Shown here: piece after piece, positions 45,666 through 57,321 of the stretch
How positions within the stretch are numbered: position 1 is the stretch's first letter
Layout: the number at the start of each line of letters is the position of its first letter
Source: Anthoceros angustus
Lineage: Eukaryota > Streptophyta > Anthocerotopsida > Anthocerotales > Anthocerotaceae
DNA length: 64,000 nucleotides
Assembly (NCBI GenBank): GCA_010909165.1
Contig: MU008155.1
Coordinates: forward strand, 1,612,001-1,676,000
Direction: 5' to 3'
Notes under the pieces: generated by a model
Databases searched by the model: none
What the model saw: only the letters and a program-made list of their open reading frames with translations
Told to the model about the DNA's origin: nothing
Position numbers and translations under genes: made by a program

Positions 45666-47822
45666 GTCCTTCGACTGCGGCCGCGGTTTAGCGACCTGGG
45701 CATTCGACTCACAGCTTCCCAAGCGATCTGGAGCCAACTGGGTGGGAGTCACAATTTTCGCTGCGCGCCATTTTTACCCAAGGAAAAATGGGTTACACTT
45801 CGGACTAAGGGGATGGATCAGAGAACAGGGCGGAAGACGGACCTTCGGACAAAGGTAAAAGCAGGCTCCATCATTTGAGGCTGAGGACTTCGAATAACCT
45901 AGTGCACGGGCATATCTCAAGCTTGCATGCAATTGGTACATAATTCTTTAGGTGCTCTTGTAGATTTGGGTGGCGTGCAGTAGGATCCAAATCGAGGTGT
46001 TAGAGTTTAGGATTTTATAATTTATTAGGTCTCCTCGCGAGCTGGGCCCGAGTAGGGCCTGCCACGATATCACGAGTTGAGACAATCGAGAACTTGCTTT
46101 TCAGGCAGCAAGGTTGCCGTGTGCAAGGCTGCCACCGTCAGTGTGTGCGGCCGGCTGCCGGCCGCAAAGCGCTACAGCGGAGCCCAAAAATCCGCCTAGG
46201 GGGCTTTACTTCTTTCAAGATTATGACACGCTGCACTACTGAACGTTCCTATCTTCACCAACCGGTGCGTATTTCATGAGCCCATGTTTCTGACTAGCGT
46301 CCTACAGTGAGGACTCTCGCTGCCTGCTACAATTGCAAATCGTGCCGCACTGCAATTTCTCTTCCCAATTTCCTGCCCACAAACGGTGTGATCATGAGCC
46401 CAGCGTAAGGTTCCATCATATGGTAGCCGCTTGAACAAAAACATCGCTACCAAAAAAGACTGAAGAGCTCGACCGGTACCCACTGATAAACCAACGGTCC
46501 AAAACTACGGGTGTAAGACCTGGAGTATCTCCACAGGTGATGGCCTATCCACACATGCCTTGGTTGTACAAGGCTTTTGCAAGGAACGCGGGACCGCAAA
46601 CATGATGCCTCTAATAAAGCCTGTGCGGGAATGGGTATAAAAGGCGAAAATGCATTTGAAGGAATACGGAATATCTTTATGCACCACAAACTATGATAAC
46701 TTAGTTATTGTGCCTTATACAACTACTTGATGGGTCAGAACTAGATTTGGACGGAATAAACTGGAATAAAGAATAAACTGTCATTAACATCGTAGGTTAT
46801 TTAACCGAAATAATGAAGAAATGGAGGCAAGTTATTCTGGTGCTTCGTACGACATCACTAACAGGACAGGGACGGATTTCACTGACAGAGGACAGGGAAG
46901 TGGCCTTCGCCTGGGAAAGGTCTTTTTCGTCCGCAAGCTAACGCTTATTCTTCAGTCTTTGCTTAAAGCATTTGATGGTGGCCACAGGGACGGATTGAGT
47001 GTGAACGACAAAGGAGGTTGATGAATTGATTTAGATAGTATGTAATAATGCTAAACCTAAAATTAAAAGGCAGTCTTAATACACTGCTCAAACCCTAAAG
47101 TAAAGAGTTAGATTCTCTAAAAACAAAAACAAATTAATAAGTAACGTGATTCATTGGCTTTTATTTGTTCTTAACTTCGGCACATGCCTCGCTGACAACT
47201 CCGTCGGGGATATCCTTACGAAGTCTCTTGTCTTTTAGGGAAAAAAAAATTCTTCACAGCACATTGGCGTTTTTGTAGCACCATGTGAAAAGAGATGTAG
47301 CCTAGCGAGCTATGTATGCAAGGGAGAAACTATAGTAATTAACATGGAGATTGAGACATAATTATTTTGGTGAATAATTAAGACATAATTTGACACCCAT
47401 TTTTTTGGAGACCTTGTAGCCACTAGAGGAAAAGGACTCCTTTTACCAAGTATTTTACAACTAGGTAAAATGAGCACACGATGCATTGTTAGATATAAAA
47501 CCTTCATAGTGTTGTAAAATGTGGTGGCATGGACGGATTGATGATATGACAAGGATCTACATATCCAGTGACATGGCCGGCCTATTGACATGGCGCCCAT
47601 CACTACTTCATCTTTCTCGTTGCTATTTCAGCATAATGAGGTGGCATTTTGGTGCCACATCAGCTACTTGACGTGTTTTATTGTTTTCATTGGCTGCTAG
47701 ATGCTAATGTGACAGGTTTTGAATGGTTGCTGGGTTGCTGACATTGTGTGCTTTCATTCGTTACAAGGTTGTTGACATTGTTGACGAGGTTTCATGGTTG
47801 CCTAATTGTTGATGTGGCGGGT
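45666..47822. other. Spacer downstream of GT61-like gene 3, no gene recognised
   Basis: Over 2 kb without a supported gene. A perfect 21-bp palindrome is at 46146-46166 (tgcggccggc, one base, gccggccgca). From 47.6 kb short words such as gttgctgacattg recur loosely before the 48-bp array. Short frames on both strands are unrecognised. Confidence 0.5.
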
Positions 47823-48193
47823 TTTAGATTGGGACTTAGATGGGGTGCCAAAGGGAGCTTAATCCTGAGCTTAGATCGGGACTTAGATGGGGTGCCTAAA
47901 GGGAGCTAAATCCTGAGCTTAGATCGGGACTTAGATGGGGTGCCTAAAGGGAGCTTAATCCTGAGCTTAGATCGGGACTTAGATGGGGTGCCTAAAGGGA
48001 GCTAAATCCTGAGCTTAGATCGGGACTTAGATGGGGTGCCTAAAGGGAGCTTAATCCTGAGCTTAGATCGGGACTTAGATAGGGTGCCTAAAGGGAGCTT
48101 AACCCTGAGCTTAGATCGGGACTTAGATGGGGTGCCTAAAGGGAGCTTAACCCTGAGCTTAGATCGGGACTTAGATGGGGTGCCTAAAGGGAG
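47823..48193. repeat. 48-bp tandem array, about 7.7 copies
   Basis: Units beginning cttagatcgggacttagatg repeat every 48 bp from about 47823, with few substitutions (taatcc or taaccc or aaatcc). Because 48 is a multiple of three, a minus-strand frame runs through it as a 16-residue repeat; this is not evidence of coding. The unit is the outer arm of the foldback family that continues at 48192. Confidence 0.95.
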
Positions 48194-48315
48194 TGGATGC
48201 CCTTGGTGCAAGTAGCTTAGGCACACCATGGTACAAGTTGTTAAGTACCAAGTCCCATGATGGAAATCCGTCCTTAGTGGACTTAAAAAAAATTCTTCTT
48301 CTTCTTCTTCTTTAG
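48192..48315 (-). repeat. Foldback-family fragment, copy B
   Basis: Inverse of copies A and C: ggatgcccttggtgcaagta, then caccatggtacaagttgtta, agtcccatgatggaaatccg and a TTC-triplet run. It joins directly to the 48-bp array. Confidence 0.88.
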
Positions 48316-48491
48316 AGGAATCAATTGCAATGGTCAAGGCATGTTATGGCTTCTCGATCATAGCGGCAATAAATTGGTCAATAGCTGCAGATAGAAAAAA
48401 TAAAGAATAAGCCAAAGTATTTTTAGGATCTCTCCAGGTAGGAGAAATACCACCGAAGAGGTATTCTCCATTGCCATTAATGCGAAGACAT

Positions 48492-48790
48492 ACACTACAA
48501 GAATTGCAAGAGTTTTACAACACATTTTACAAACGTAATTTACAACATCACATTGTAAAAACGGACATTTACACGTTTGTAGATTGGGCTCGTTTACAAC
48601 TTAAATGACAACGCCATTTACAACGTGGTTACCTTGTAATCTAGGTTGTGAAGTAGGTTATTAATAGGAGGTTGTAGTCTGACAGCTTAACTAGGTTGTG
48701 AAAGTGGGTCGATTTACAACGTATTTTACAATATACATTACAACCTCGATTACAACGTAGTTTATAAGGTCGTTTGCAAGGTCGTTGATA
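48492..48790 (+). mobile_element. Probable CACTA (En/Spm-type) terminal and subterminal region
   Basis: The motif cactacaagaatt at 48492 is the usual plant CACTA terminus. It is followed by a dense run of tttacaac / gttgtaaa words in both orientations over about 280 bp, like CACTA subterminal transposase-binding repeats. No transposase frame is present and the other terminus was not identified, so it is probably a non-autonomous or truncated copy. Confidence 0.55.
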
Positions 48791-49044
48791 ATATTGACAA
48801 AAATGATTATTAGATTAATTAAATAAAGTATCTAATTAAGATTATAAATTTATGAATTTAATGATATAATTACATTATATCCATTACATTTAAATCCTAA
48901 GTTTTAGGTAGTATAGATATGAATATTATTTTAACTAAATTTGGCTCTTAAATAGGGACTAGATTGACATAAAATAGTGCATATATAATATCTTAACATT
49001 AGGATAAATGAAGGTAATATATATTGTAACATAATCTGCCGACG

Positions 49045-49074
49045 CCTTGTAAAGTTTGCGCGAACTTTACAAGG
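49045..49074. repeat. 30-bp hairpin with 12-bp perfect arms
   Basis: ccttgtaaagtt, six bases (tgcgcg), then aactttacaagg. Its arms contain the same TTTACAA word as the nearby CACTA-like subterminal repeats. Confidence 0.93.
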
Positions 49075-50068
49075 CAGTGTATTATGGAATGCACTGGCAC
49101 TTGAAGGCTGTGATGATCCTCCTACGAGATATTTCTTGGATTTGAAGGCCATCATGTGTGCAGGGTCAACAGCAACATGCATGTGAAGAGAAATATAAGA
49201 TGCAAGTCAAAAATCCAAAGCGAGATTAACTTACACGACAACAAATACTTGACACACCACAAGCAGTCCCACCAAAATGGTAAAGGAAAGTTGGGTCTAG
49301 AGCACACCTTCCACCAAAATGTTTGCTCCAAAGCCTTAACTAGATTCCTCACGCTATTATTTAACAGCATCAGAAAATGATCATAGAGCTTTCACATGTA
49401 CATTAAAGGTTTGTACTAGCTCCTCCAGGAGCAAAATCCTTGATCCGTCATTGCAAAGTTGCATAGTCAGTCAAAACCAAGTTTAGAATATTTGTACTAA
49501 AACGAACTATCCAGAAGGGGCGTGATTGTTTTACCTGAATCTACAGCTGTACGTCACATCATCTTCAGGACTCTGCCACACTGATTCACGTCCGTGGACC
49601 AGGTTTGTACCTGTAGCAAAATATCATGTTAGTTTCTTCCAAGACTGTCAACAAGCACAACAGCGGTGCATAGCTAGGTCTCCTAAAGTGATGAGGTGAC
49701 CACATAGCCCTTGACCTTATAACAGGAACGGTGTAATTCCAAGACCAGCTACTTCCAATATCAAAATTTAGACCCCAATGCGTGAACATCATGACAGCTT
49801 GCAACATGACCATGCAATGTTCCGGGCTGCCTTCCACGCCCTATAATCCTCATTAATCCTACATCCTGGGTGACATGATTCTTCCGTAGCTAAATAACTG
49901 CTCCAAGATGAGCCAAGCCCAGGTAGAAATGCACAGGGTCCCTGGAAAAGGACACACATGCACTACAAAATTAGGAATTAATGGAGTGTGTGTTGCCAAG
50001 TGGCACGCCTCCACACGTTTGAATGGACGGTCGTGCCCCCACCAAATAACCTCCACCAAATTATGCAA

Positions 50069-50400
50069 TCTACAACATGGGAGCCACATCATCGATCCCT
50101 TGTTACAAATGAACTCTAATCATATTTTTGAAATTAAAATTAATAATAGAAACTTTTGAAGAAATAAAGATCAAATATCAAATTTTGAGAAAAAGATTTT
50201 ACAACATGATCTACAACAAGGGAGCCACTGCATCAATCCACAGCTGCAAATGGCCTCCAATCATATTTTTGTGATTAATAACAATAATAAAGAATTAAAA
50301 AAAATGAAGAACACGTTTTGAGAAAAATGCTTTACAATGTAATCTATAACAAGGGAGCCACATCATCAATCGCTGTTGTAAATGGCCTCCAATCATATTT

Positions 50401-50432
<32 letters not shown>

Positions 50433-50790
50433 GAGTTTAAAGATATAAAGAACACATTTTGAGAAAAATGTGTTACAACGTAATCTACAACAAGAAAGCC
50501 ACGTCATCAATCGCTGTTATAAATGACCACCAATCATATTTTTGTGAGTAATAATAATAATAAAGAGTTTTGAAGAACCAAAGAATAAATTTTGAGAAAA
50601 AGGCTTTACAACGTAATCTACAACAAGGGAGCCACGTCATTGCATGCTATTGTAAATGGCTTCTAATCATATTTTTTTATTAGTAATATTAATAAATAAT
50701 TTTAGAAAAATAAAGACCAAAATTTGAGAAAAAGGCTTTTTCAACGTAATCTACAACAAGGGAGCCACGTGATCAATTCCTTTTTTAGAA
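50069..50790. repeat. About 135-bp tandem array, 5.3 copies
   Basis: Units open with ctacaacaagggagccac and contain ccaatcatatttttgtga, an AT-rich (AAT)n segment and a gagaaaaaggctttacaacg end. Starts are near 50069, 50210, 50345, 50485, 50618 and 50752. The copies are diverged, and the AAT run length varies. It may be subterminal DNA of the same CACTA-like family. Confidence 0.88.
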
Positions 50791-53312
50791 TGAGCACCCA
50801 AAAGAGTGCCACATCATCCAACTAGAAAACCCCATTATAAATCGAGTCTTAAAACTTGTCACATCAGTGAAACTTAAACCAATTTACAACAAAAGTTTTT
50901 AAACTATGTGGATCTTTTCAAATGTCCATCCACAATCATCTTTACTGAAGACAACTATATACAACTACATTTTGATCTACATACTGCTGTAGTTTCTTAG
51001 TCACGGCTCTTGCAGCAGGACCTTTGAGGAAAGAAGTGCGGCACCTAACTTTTACTAATAGATCAGGCTTCATAGAGTCCAAAGTGATCAACCTGGGTAA
51101 GGGGAATCTCGCAAGCCGCACCGACGCAAACCATTCCTTTCATCTGTCGGAGATGCATATGGCACAGTTTGGCATGCCGAAGGTAACTTTGATTCCATGT
51201 ACATGTTGGTAGTTGTAGCGAGATGGGAGGTATGTGGTGTAATGTTCAATGTTAAAATAATAATTTAGATATCACTCTGCAAATCTCCGCAGGTAATGTT
51301 TCAATGATGTAGTGTTTTTTGCCAAAGCATATATAGCAGCCTGATTCGTCCGCTTCGGAGACGGACGAGAAGAGAGTTTTGATAAGTTCACCTAGTACAT
51401 ACAGTATGTTTGAAATGTGTAGGGAGGATGATGGCTTTAAAGTTAACTAGACACATCCGTATCCTTGGATAGGATGTAGGGTTTTGCACATAGTTTGTGC
51501 TTATTGAGAAGGTAAATAAGTTTGAACTTCCACATTGAGAAATTATGTTGTTGTCCAAGTTGTGATGCTTGGCTTGTACTTTTAGATTTGGAAAATAAGG
51601 CTTCTTAGTAGGCACGTTATTTAGATTTCAAGATGCCTGGTTGTTAGGATTTTGAATGTTCAAGGCTGATTTGTGGTTGATGAGTTAATTGCAGGTTGGT
51701 GAGTTGCTAGAGGATGGAGTTTTGTACGAATTCCATTCTTGCGGAGAATGTCTAGATGAGTTAGAGTTTTTTTAGGGGAGTGTCTGATGCAGGTGTGTCA
51801 GGATGTGGAATGGGTGTTAACTCCTCCTCCTCTTGCATAATAGGTTCAACCAAAGGAACACGTGAAGCAGGAATAGGGAAGTGAGTGATGGTCTCACTAT
51901 CATCAAATAAAGAATAATTATTATTCTCATCGGAAAGAGGAGTAGGATTGCCAGGGTCTTTAGCTCCCAATGAAGGAGAAAATAGGTGAGACGAAACTTG
52001 TAGAGCATTATGCAAGCCTCACTATTGCTCTCCGATGGTTCAGATGCAGACTTGCTCTTCTCTCAATACCCTCATTCCCCCATTCCCACCACATCATTAC
52101 GACAGGTAGCGCTAGCCTAGCTAGCCTTATGATACCAACCTCTCGGCTTCCGACTACCAATGAGGAGAAGATGCTTTTGGCGTCCAGTTAGACGCTCCAT
52201 GTATGGAATCGATGCATCACGTGCAGCGCGAATGTGTTGCTTTCCATTGGCGCACAAGTGGTTGCACCCTAGCACGCCAAAAAACCCTAATAACACCAAC
52301 AACTGGGGAGAGAAAAACTCATGTGTAATGATCTGACCAAGTCATGAGTGGTATTTTTATGTAAATTCTAAATAGTTTAAAATAAGTTTGAGTGACAAGT
52401 GTCACACGGTTGACTTGCCCATTATATGACTCATTAAAAAAACACAAGAAAGAAACCCAGGCTCGACCCGTTTTTCCCAACCACCATAAAAAAGGGCTAG
52501 AGAGAATCCCGGGCCACTATAGGACTCATTAAAAAAAAGACTAGGAAGAAACCCGAGCTCGACCGACAAGTGACAATGAGTGCAATTAATATATTATTTG
52601 TCGTATTCTAAATCCCAACCGGGTCAGGGTTAGACATAAGAAATAGTTGTACCAAGGGGTGATTGGTGATGGAGCTTGGTGTCGTATTTTAAATCCCGAC
52701 TTGATCAGGTGAATTTAGGAAACGACCCTTATGAAGGTGATTGGTGTTGTAATCTAAATCCATGCTAGGTCGGGTGAACATAGGAACGGCGCGCTTATAT
52801 GGGTGATAGGTGGAGCTTGGTGGAATAGACATCCTTTAGTCTGATGTCGAGAGAACAACAATCCAATATCGATAGAGAGACCAGACTGCTACAATTAGCA
52901 TATTATGGATTTACTAAACGACCAATTTTCATATGCCGGACCAAATTGTGGGAAGGCATAGCCTATGGCCTGGCCGAAACCAGATAGGCTGGTGGGTTTG
53001 CAAAAGAAAAAATGTTTTCATGTCAATTTCATTGTTATAATTGCTCGACAAAACATGTCACGGGCTGGTTTCTCTACAAGTTCAACTCTTGATGCCAAGA
53101 ACTGATCACTAGAACAGGCCACCATGTTGAAATGAATAATTTCATCCTCTGAAAAGTGTTGACAACATACTTGTCAGAATGCCAAATAACCCTGCTCAAG
53201 TTTCCCCAAGATGTGACCGTGGTGGTACAGCATGAGCACTTCAAGCCTCACATATTCCCCTGACCTATTTTATTTACACCACTTAATCGAGATGGTTGCA
53301 ATCCTGGAGCTA
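50791..53312. other. Repeat-rich spacer, with a minus-strand Copia primer site
   Basis: No supported gene. At 52124-52138 the minus strand reads ttggtatcataaggc, close to a Copia primer site, so DNA to its right is probably LTR. Between 52420 and 52830 two short diverged tandem repeats occur, one with gaaacccaggctcgaccc and one with tcgtattctaaatcccaacc. The 84-codon frame at 51761-52015 may be a transposon relic. Confidence 0.45.
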
Positions 53313-54125
53313 TTATTGACCATACTTCTGAAATTCCCACTCGCTGCTATCTGCAGGTTGTAAGAGGACAATCAACTGATTAAGCTAGTAAACAAGGGCA
53401 GAACGAAGATCACAACAAACCCTAATACAATGACACGCATCATGTGGCAACCTAGCTTACCAAGAGGACAAACTTGCCGAGTCTTCAACCATTGACTAAT
53501 ACAATGAAAATGAAATGCATGATTGCAAGCCCCTATAGCAAGTAAGCGGAATTAAAGGGCCATGAAACTGAAGAACGGTACTGAAAAGAGGCACAATGGG
53601 TCAAAAGACAAAGGCAGGCCACAAATCCATACCCCTGGCAACCGTGCACTCCTCGGTGGTGATGTTGGCTTGATTTGTTTGGCACTCAATACCTAAAAGT
53701 TCCAAATGAGTTTATCATTCCTTTCCGCCATAAGCAAACACCCTAGTTCCGAGGTCAACTAAACAAGAGCTAGGTCCACTACAGAAAGACATCCAGGAAC
53801 GTATCTACTCACATAGGTCCATAGTATGGTTCTTGCAGATAGCGCAATTGTCTACAACAATGTCTATGAAAGCATCAACAAGCATGTCAAAACCCTCGCC
53901 GATCAAATCAAGGGATGCAGAAAAAAAAAGAGATGCAACAAATCCTAGCCACCTACCCCATGCCCATAGTGCCACGGCACTCCACTTCTTGATCTCAAAC
54001 CGCTTGGGCTTTTCGGAGCTGGGATTAGCGCCGACGCTGGAACCCTCGCCATACAGCCCCATTAACACATCTGCGTCGACGTTGGAACCCTCGTCAGATA
54101 GCCGCATTAACACATTTGCGTCCAT
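53313..54125 (-). CDS. RBX1: RBX1 RING-H2 subunit of cullin-RING ubiquitin ligases
   Basis: Catalytic RING-box protein that binds cullins and recruits E2 enzymes. Five exons join in phase: 54125-53957, 53863-53813, 53692-53633, 53532-53461 and 53350-53313 (390 nt, 129 residues); introns are 93-120 bp. Exon 1 ends [16 protein letters not shown], the cullin-binding strand of RBX1. Exon 2 reads [17 protein letters not shown], exon 3 [19 protein letters not shown], exon 4 [20 protein letters not shown] and exon 5 [10 protein letters not shown]. All zinc ligands including the final Asp (CPLD) are kept. Oddities: R for the usual W in TVAWG, A for V after it, Q for R in CISRW, and N-terminal [15 protein letters not shown] repeated as [16 protein letters not shown] start at 54137 is possible. 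It is probably functional but more diverged than usual for this very conserved protein. Confidence 0.88.
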
Positions 54126-54867
54126 TCCCCCCATCACAGTTGTTGCAGTAACCTCTATTCAATCGTCGATTGAAAGAACCACCAAGGGAATGAAAGATGG
54201 TGAGAGGGGATGCGACTTGCAGAAATATGGCTCCCGCAGGCTACAGCACTAAAAGCCCCTCAAAGTAGCCCGCCGTCCTCGACCTGACAGGTGAGATCCA
54301 CAGTTTGCACAAGGAACCTTTCAAAGATGAAGTTTTGCGATAGACTTTACAATTTGGAGTGAATATAAGAATAATATTCGGTATGCATGAGTTTCACATA
54401 TATAGCCAGCTCTCTACAATTTGTAGTAAATCTAAGAATAATATTTGGTATGCAGGAATATCATATATATTGCCATTGCATTTAGCATAATCTCGAAGAT
54501 TACAATTCAAAACTCAATTGTATACAAGTATTTTTTATTTTAATGTAATAATAAATATTAAATCTCTAAAAATACTTTATACTCCTTCATATTAAAATAT
54601 GAGAGATTAAAAGAAAACAAGACAGAAGCTTTAAAAAAAAATAACAACATGTAGTGTTGGGTGTACAACCTTAGCGACCTTCATACTAGAATAAAATTTC
54701 GTAATAAAAAATATATTATAATACTGTTAATATAATCTGTTACATAGATAATATCATAGTAGATTGGATATTGTAATATAACACCTAGTTCAATTTATGT
54801 AAAACCTTGACTAAAGAGGAAGACTTGGCTTCAACCTTTGCTTTGCTTTCTTGAGAGGAACTACATG

Positions 54868-54903
54868 AATATGTTGTGTGTCCATTTGGACACACAACAT
54901 ATT
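54868..54903. repeat. 36-bp palindrome
   Basis: Seventeen-base arms (aatatgttgtgtgtcca and its complement) around a central TT. The inner word gtgtgtccatttgg recurs near 55269. Confidence 0.93.
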
Positions 54904-54956
54904 TACAAACATTTATAAAAACACAGCTGTTAAACATTCTGCTATTAGATATTATA

Positions 54957-55222
54957 CATCTTAGATCGATACTTAGATGGAGTGCCTAGTGGGAGTGACG
55001 CCCTTCGTGCAAGTAGGTTAGGCACACCATGGTACAACAGAGAAATTCTGTCCAAGGCGATTATAGAAGAAGAAGGAGAAGAATTTTATTTAAGTCCACT
55101 AAGGACGGATTTCCGTCATGGAACTTGGTACTTAACAACTTGTACCTGCGTAAACTACTTGCACCAAGGGCATCCACTCGCTTTAGGAACCCCATTTAAG
55201 CACTGATCTAAGCTCAGGATGC
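54957..55222. mobile_element. Foldback/MITE-like element, copy C
   Basis: A roughly 265-bp element with imperfect inverted arms of about 80 bp. The left arm reads agatggagtgcctagtggga to gcaagtaggttaggcacacc; the right arm carries the inverse (tacttgcaccaagggcatcc to ccatttaagcactgatctaa). The centre holds a GAA-triplet run and the tttaagtccactaaggacgg block shared with copies A and B. No coding capacity, so non-autonomous. Confidence 0.75.
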
Positions 55223-55350
55223 TTAATCCTGACGTTCTTATAAATGTGTAAATGACGTTCCTTATAAATGTGTAAATGTGTGTCCATTTGGCCTAAGCCA
55301 TTTGCAGTTGATTTCTCCGTCCAAGGCTATAATAGGCTTCTTCATCTTCT

Positions 55351-55419
55351 TGTGTTGATTTCCATTATAAGCATACACGCAGAGCTGTGTTGATTTCCAT
55401 TATAAGCATACACGCAGAT
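55351..55419. repeat. 35-bp tandem duplication
   Basis: Two near-identical copies starting tgtgttgatttccattataa at 55351 and 55386. Confidence 0.9.
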
Positions 55420-55723
55420 GGTAACCAATTTATAAGAGTAATAGCAGTCCCTCCCAAATTCTCTACACAGCATCCAACGGGCTAACTACTTCGCAACCGT
55501 GGTTTATGTATATCTAGATTTAACACTGAAGTTCTTACGCAGAAAACTGCGCAACTTTCTCCATTTTTGGCGTGGGTTCTTCTCTGCGTAAGTGTGTGTG
55601 TGAGAGATAGCAGTAACTAGCCGCTCCTCCTGCCAACATTTGAAGGATGTTTAGCAATATGTGTCTTATCTACTCTACTCCAGAGCCAGTAAGAGAAAAT
55701 GGCTGAAATTTGCGGTTCGACTT

Positions 55724-56876
55724 TCAGTGCACCTGAATTGGCTGCCACTCGCCCTGGCGGTCTGTGTAGGGAGGCCGTCCTGCTGAAGCCTGAAGCTCTG
55801 TAAGCCCTTGTTCCGTGGATTGCCAAGTTCGGACTTCCTCAGTGTACGGACCTGATGCAGCAGCCGCTGTGTTGCTGTCTGTGAACGTGATTACGGTCTC
55901 TTCCTCTGAATCAACAAACGTAACAACAGTGTTGATGTCCTCGTGGAAGGTAACTACAGAGGGCCTGGTTGGATGCGGACTTTCAAACACCTGTTCCTCT
56001 GCACTTTGCTGGAATAGGACACAGTTGCTTGTAAGTCAGGATTCATGGTCTTACAAGCATTTAAATTACGAGAACAGATTGGAACCTTAGCTGTTGAGTG
56101 CAGGGTATCACCATAGCCATTCTCTTCTCCAAACTGGCAATCCTCTCGGAAAGCGGGCCCTTCTCCTTGGTATCCTTCAGCACGTCTGTGACTGGCCTGG
56201 CCAGTTTCTCGCCATGGCCACTGGGAGGGGAAAGAGATTCTGATATCTGCTCGTCGGTCGCCCAAGGTGGGCTGCTCTTCCTGCTTTCCAAGTAGGAAAG
56301 CTGGGTGCACATGGACAGGACAGACAACAGAGAAGTTAAAGAGATTCAGAAATTCCTCCCTTTACTGCATTCTAATTGTGTGGCAAGGGGGAGGTGGTAA
56401 TAGGGGAAGGTGTAGGTACTTGCTGCTCCAGACGCTCCACTCTGCGCAGCAGAGGAGTGCTTGGAGGAGTGGGCAACCCCGAGCCCACGTCCTCGGGCTC
56501 TAAGCCTCTCCGCTCCAGCTCTTGCATCTCTTCCAGCTCAGTCGTGCTCTCCAGCCCTTCATCCCCGTGGCTCAAGCTAGGCATGGACGCCATCAAATTG
56601 GCTACGTCTGAGACAACATTCTCCGTTTGATCAAGCCTGCCGTAGGCACACCAGGGCAGGGCTTCCTTTCCCAAGACAGGATCAATAAACAAAGCCTCTG
56701 CTTCAAGCGCATGATCAATTTCGATACAGGTTTGCACAGACGGTTATACCGACATCGGAGTCCCCACCATCGGCACTGCCACCGTTGTTCTGGCGAGGGT
56801 GCTCCCACTCCCCTGCTTCCCTCGGGTCAAATTCATGACTCTCCTGCCACCGATCTTCACACTTTGCCCACCGCAT
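55724..56876 (-). CDS. Unrecognised plant protein with coiled coil (292 aa)
   Basis: Four exons phase perfectly: 56876-56750, 56697-56420, 56300-56112 and 56008-55724 (879 nt). Intron 1 is only 52 bp. The protein begins MRWAKCEDRWQESHEFDPRE, then ALFIDPVLGKEALPWCAYGR and LDQTENVVSDVANLMASMPS. Next is an acidic stretch and a heptad-like region spanning an exon junction (LLRRVERLEQQ joined to LSYLESRK), and a second short coil ERIASLEKRMAM. The C-terminal third is Thr/Val/Asp-rich (VVTFHEDINTVVTFVDSEEE). No signal peptide or membrane segment is visible. I do not recognise the family; clean splicing argues for a real gene. It is the third of three minus-strand genes after ISA2 and the DUF7054-type gene. 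Confidence 0.75.
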
Positions 56877-57321
56877 CGTCAACGCCGATGAGGCTAGCTC
56901 GTAAATTCATAGGCTGATTTCACGCACGAGTGGATCGAATGATCGAAATTCAGTGTTCAATTACCGGAAGCGCATGCACCGCCGAATTTGCAAACAAGGA
57001 GGTGAAACTGGCAGATCTCTGCAAGTCCGATTTGTCACACGTAGCTGAAACCGCGTGGTCCCCGTTAGCGGTCCATAGATACTTAAAGGGGAAAAGATGA
57101 CGATTTTGCAAGCTTTTTCTCTTTTACTATGTAGCAGGCACTGAGAACAGCACCACTACACAACCAGTCCATTTCGATTTGTTTCAGGGCTTTGTACATC
57201 GCTTCAATCCTTGCAAACCAATAAAAGATTCAGACACACTAGCTGCTCACAATCATACTCCGAAGTAGGCACAACTCACGAGATGCATCTGGTTGTGTTT
57301 CTGGTTTTGGTTCCAAGAGAG
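56877..57321. other. Spacer between two minus-strand genes
   Basis: About 445 bp holding the promoter and 5' UTR of the coiled-coil gene and the 3' UTR of its neighbour. Nothing else recognised. Confidence 0.6.

Larger units (their letters stand above)
48316..50068. other. Repeat-rich spacer with CACTA-like ends
   Basis: No supported gene. It starts with AT-rich DNA, then a CACTA-type end at 48492, a hairpin at 49045-49074 and a second CACTACAA word at about 49958. Short frames between are unrecognised. Confidence 0.45.
54126..55723. other. AT-rich spacer with foldback elements
   Basis: RBX1 upstream region followed by AT-rich DNA (54.4-54.8 kb), a 36-bp near-perfect palindrome, a foldback element (54957-55222) and a 35-bp tandem duplication (55351-55419). 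No gene recognised. The last 100 bp is the 3' flank of the next minus-strand gene. Confidence 0.55.

Noticed and set aside
47823-48193. Regular 48-bp repeats that could suggest a CRISPR array or a repeat protein
   Set aside because: There are no unique spacers between units; the array is a plain tandem repeat in a plant genome, and the 16-residue periodic frame follows from the 48-bp length.
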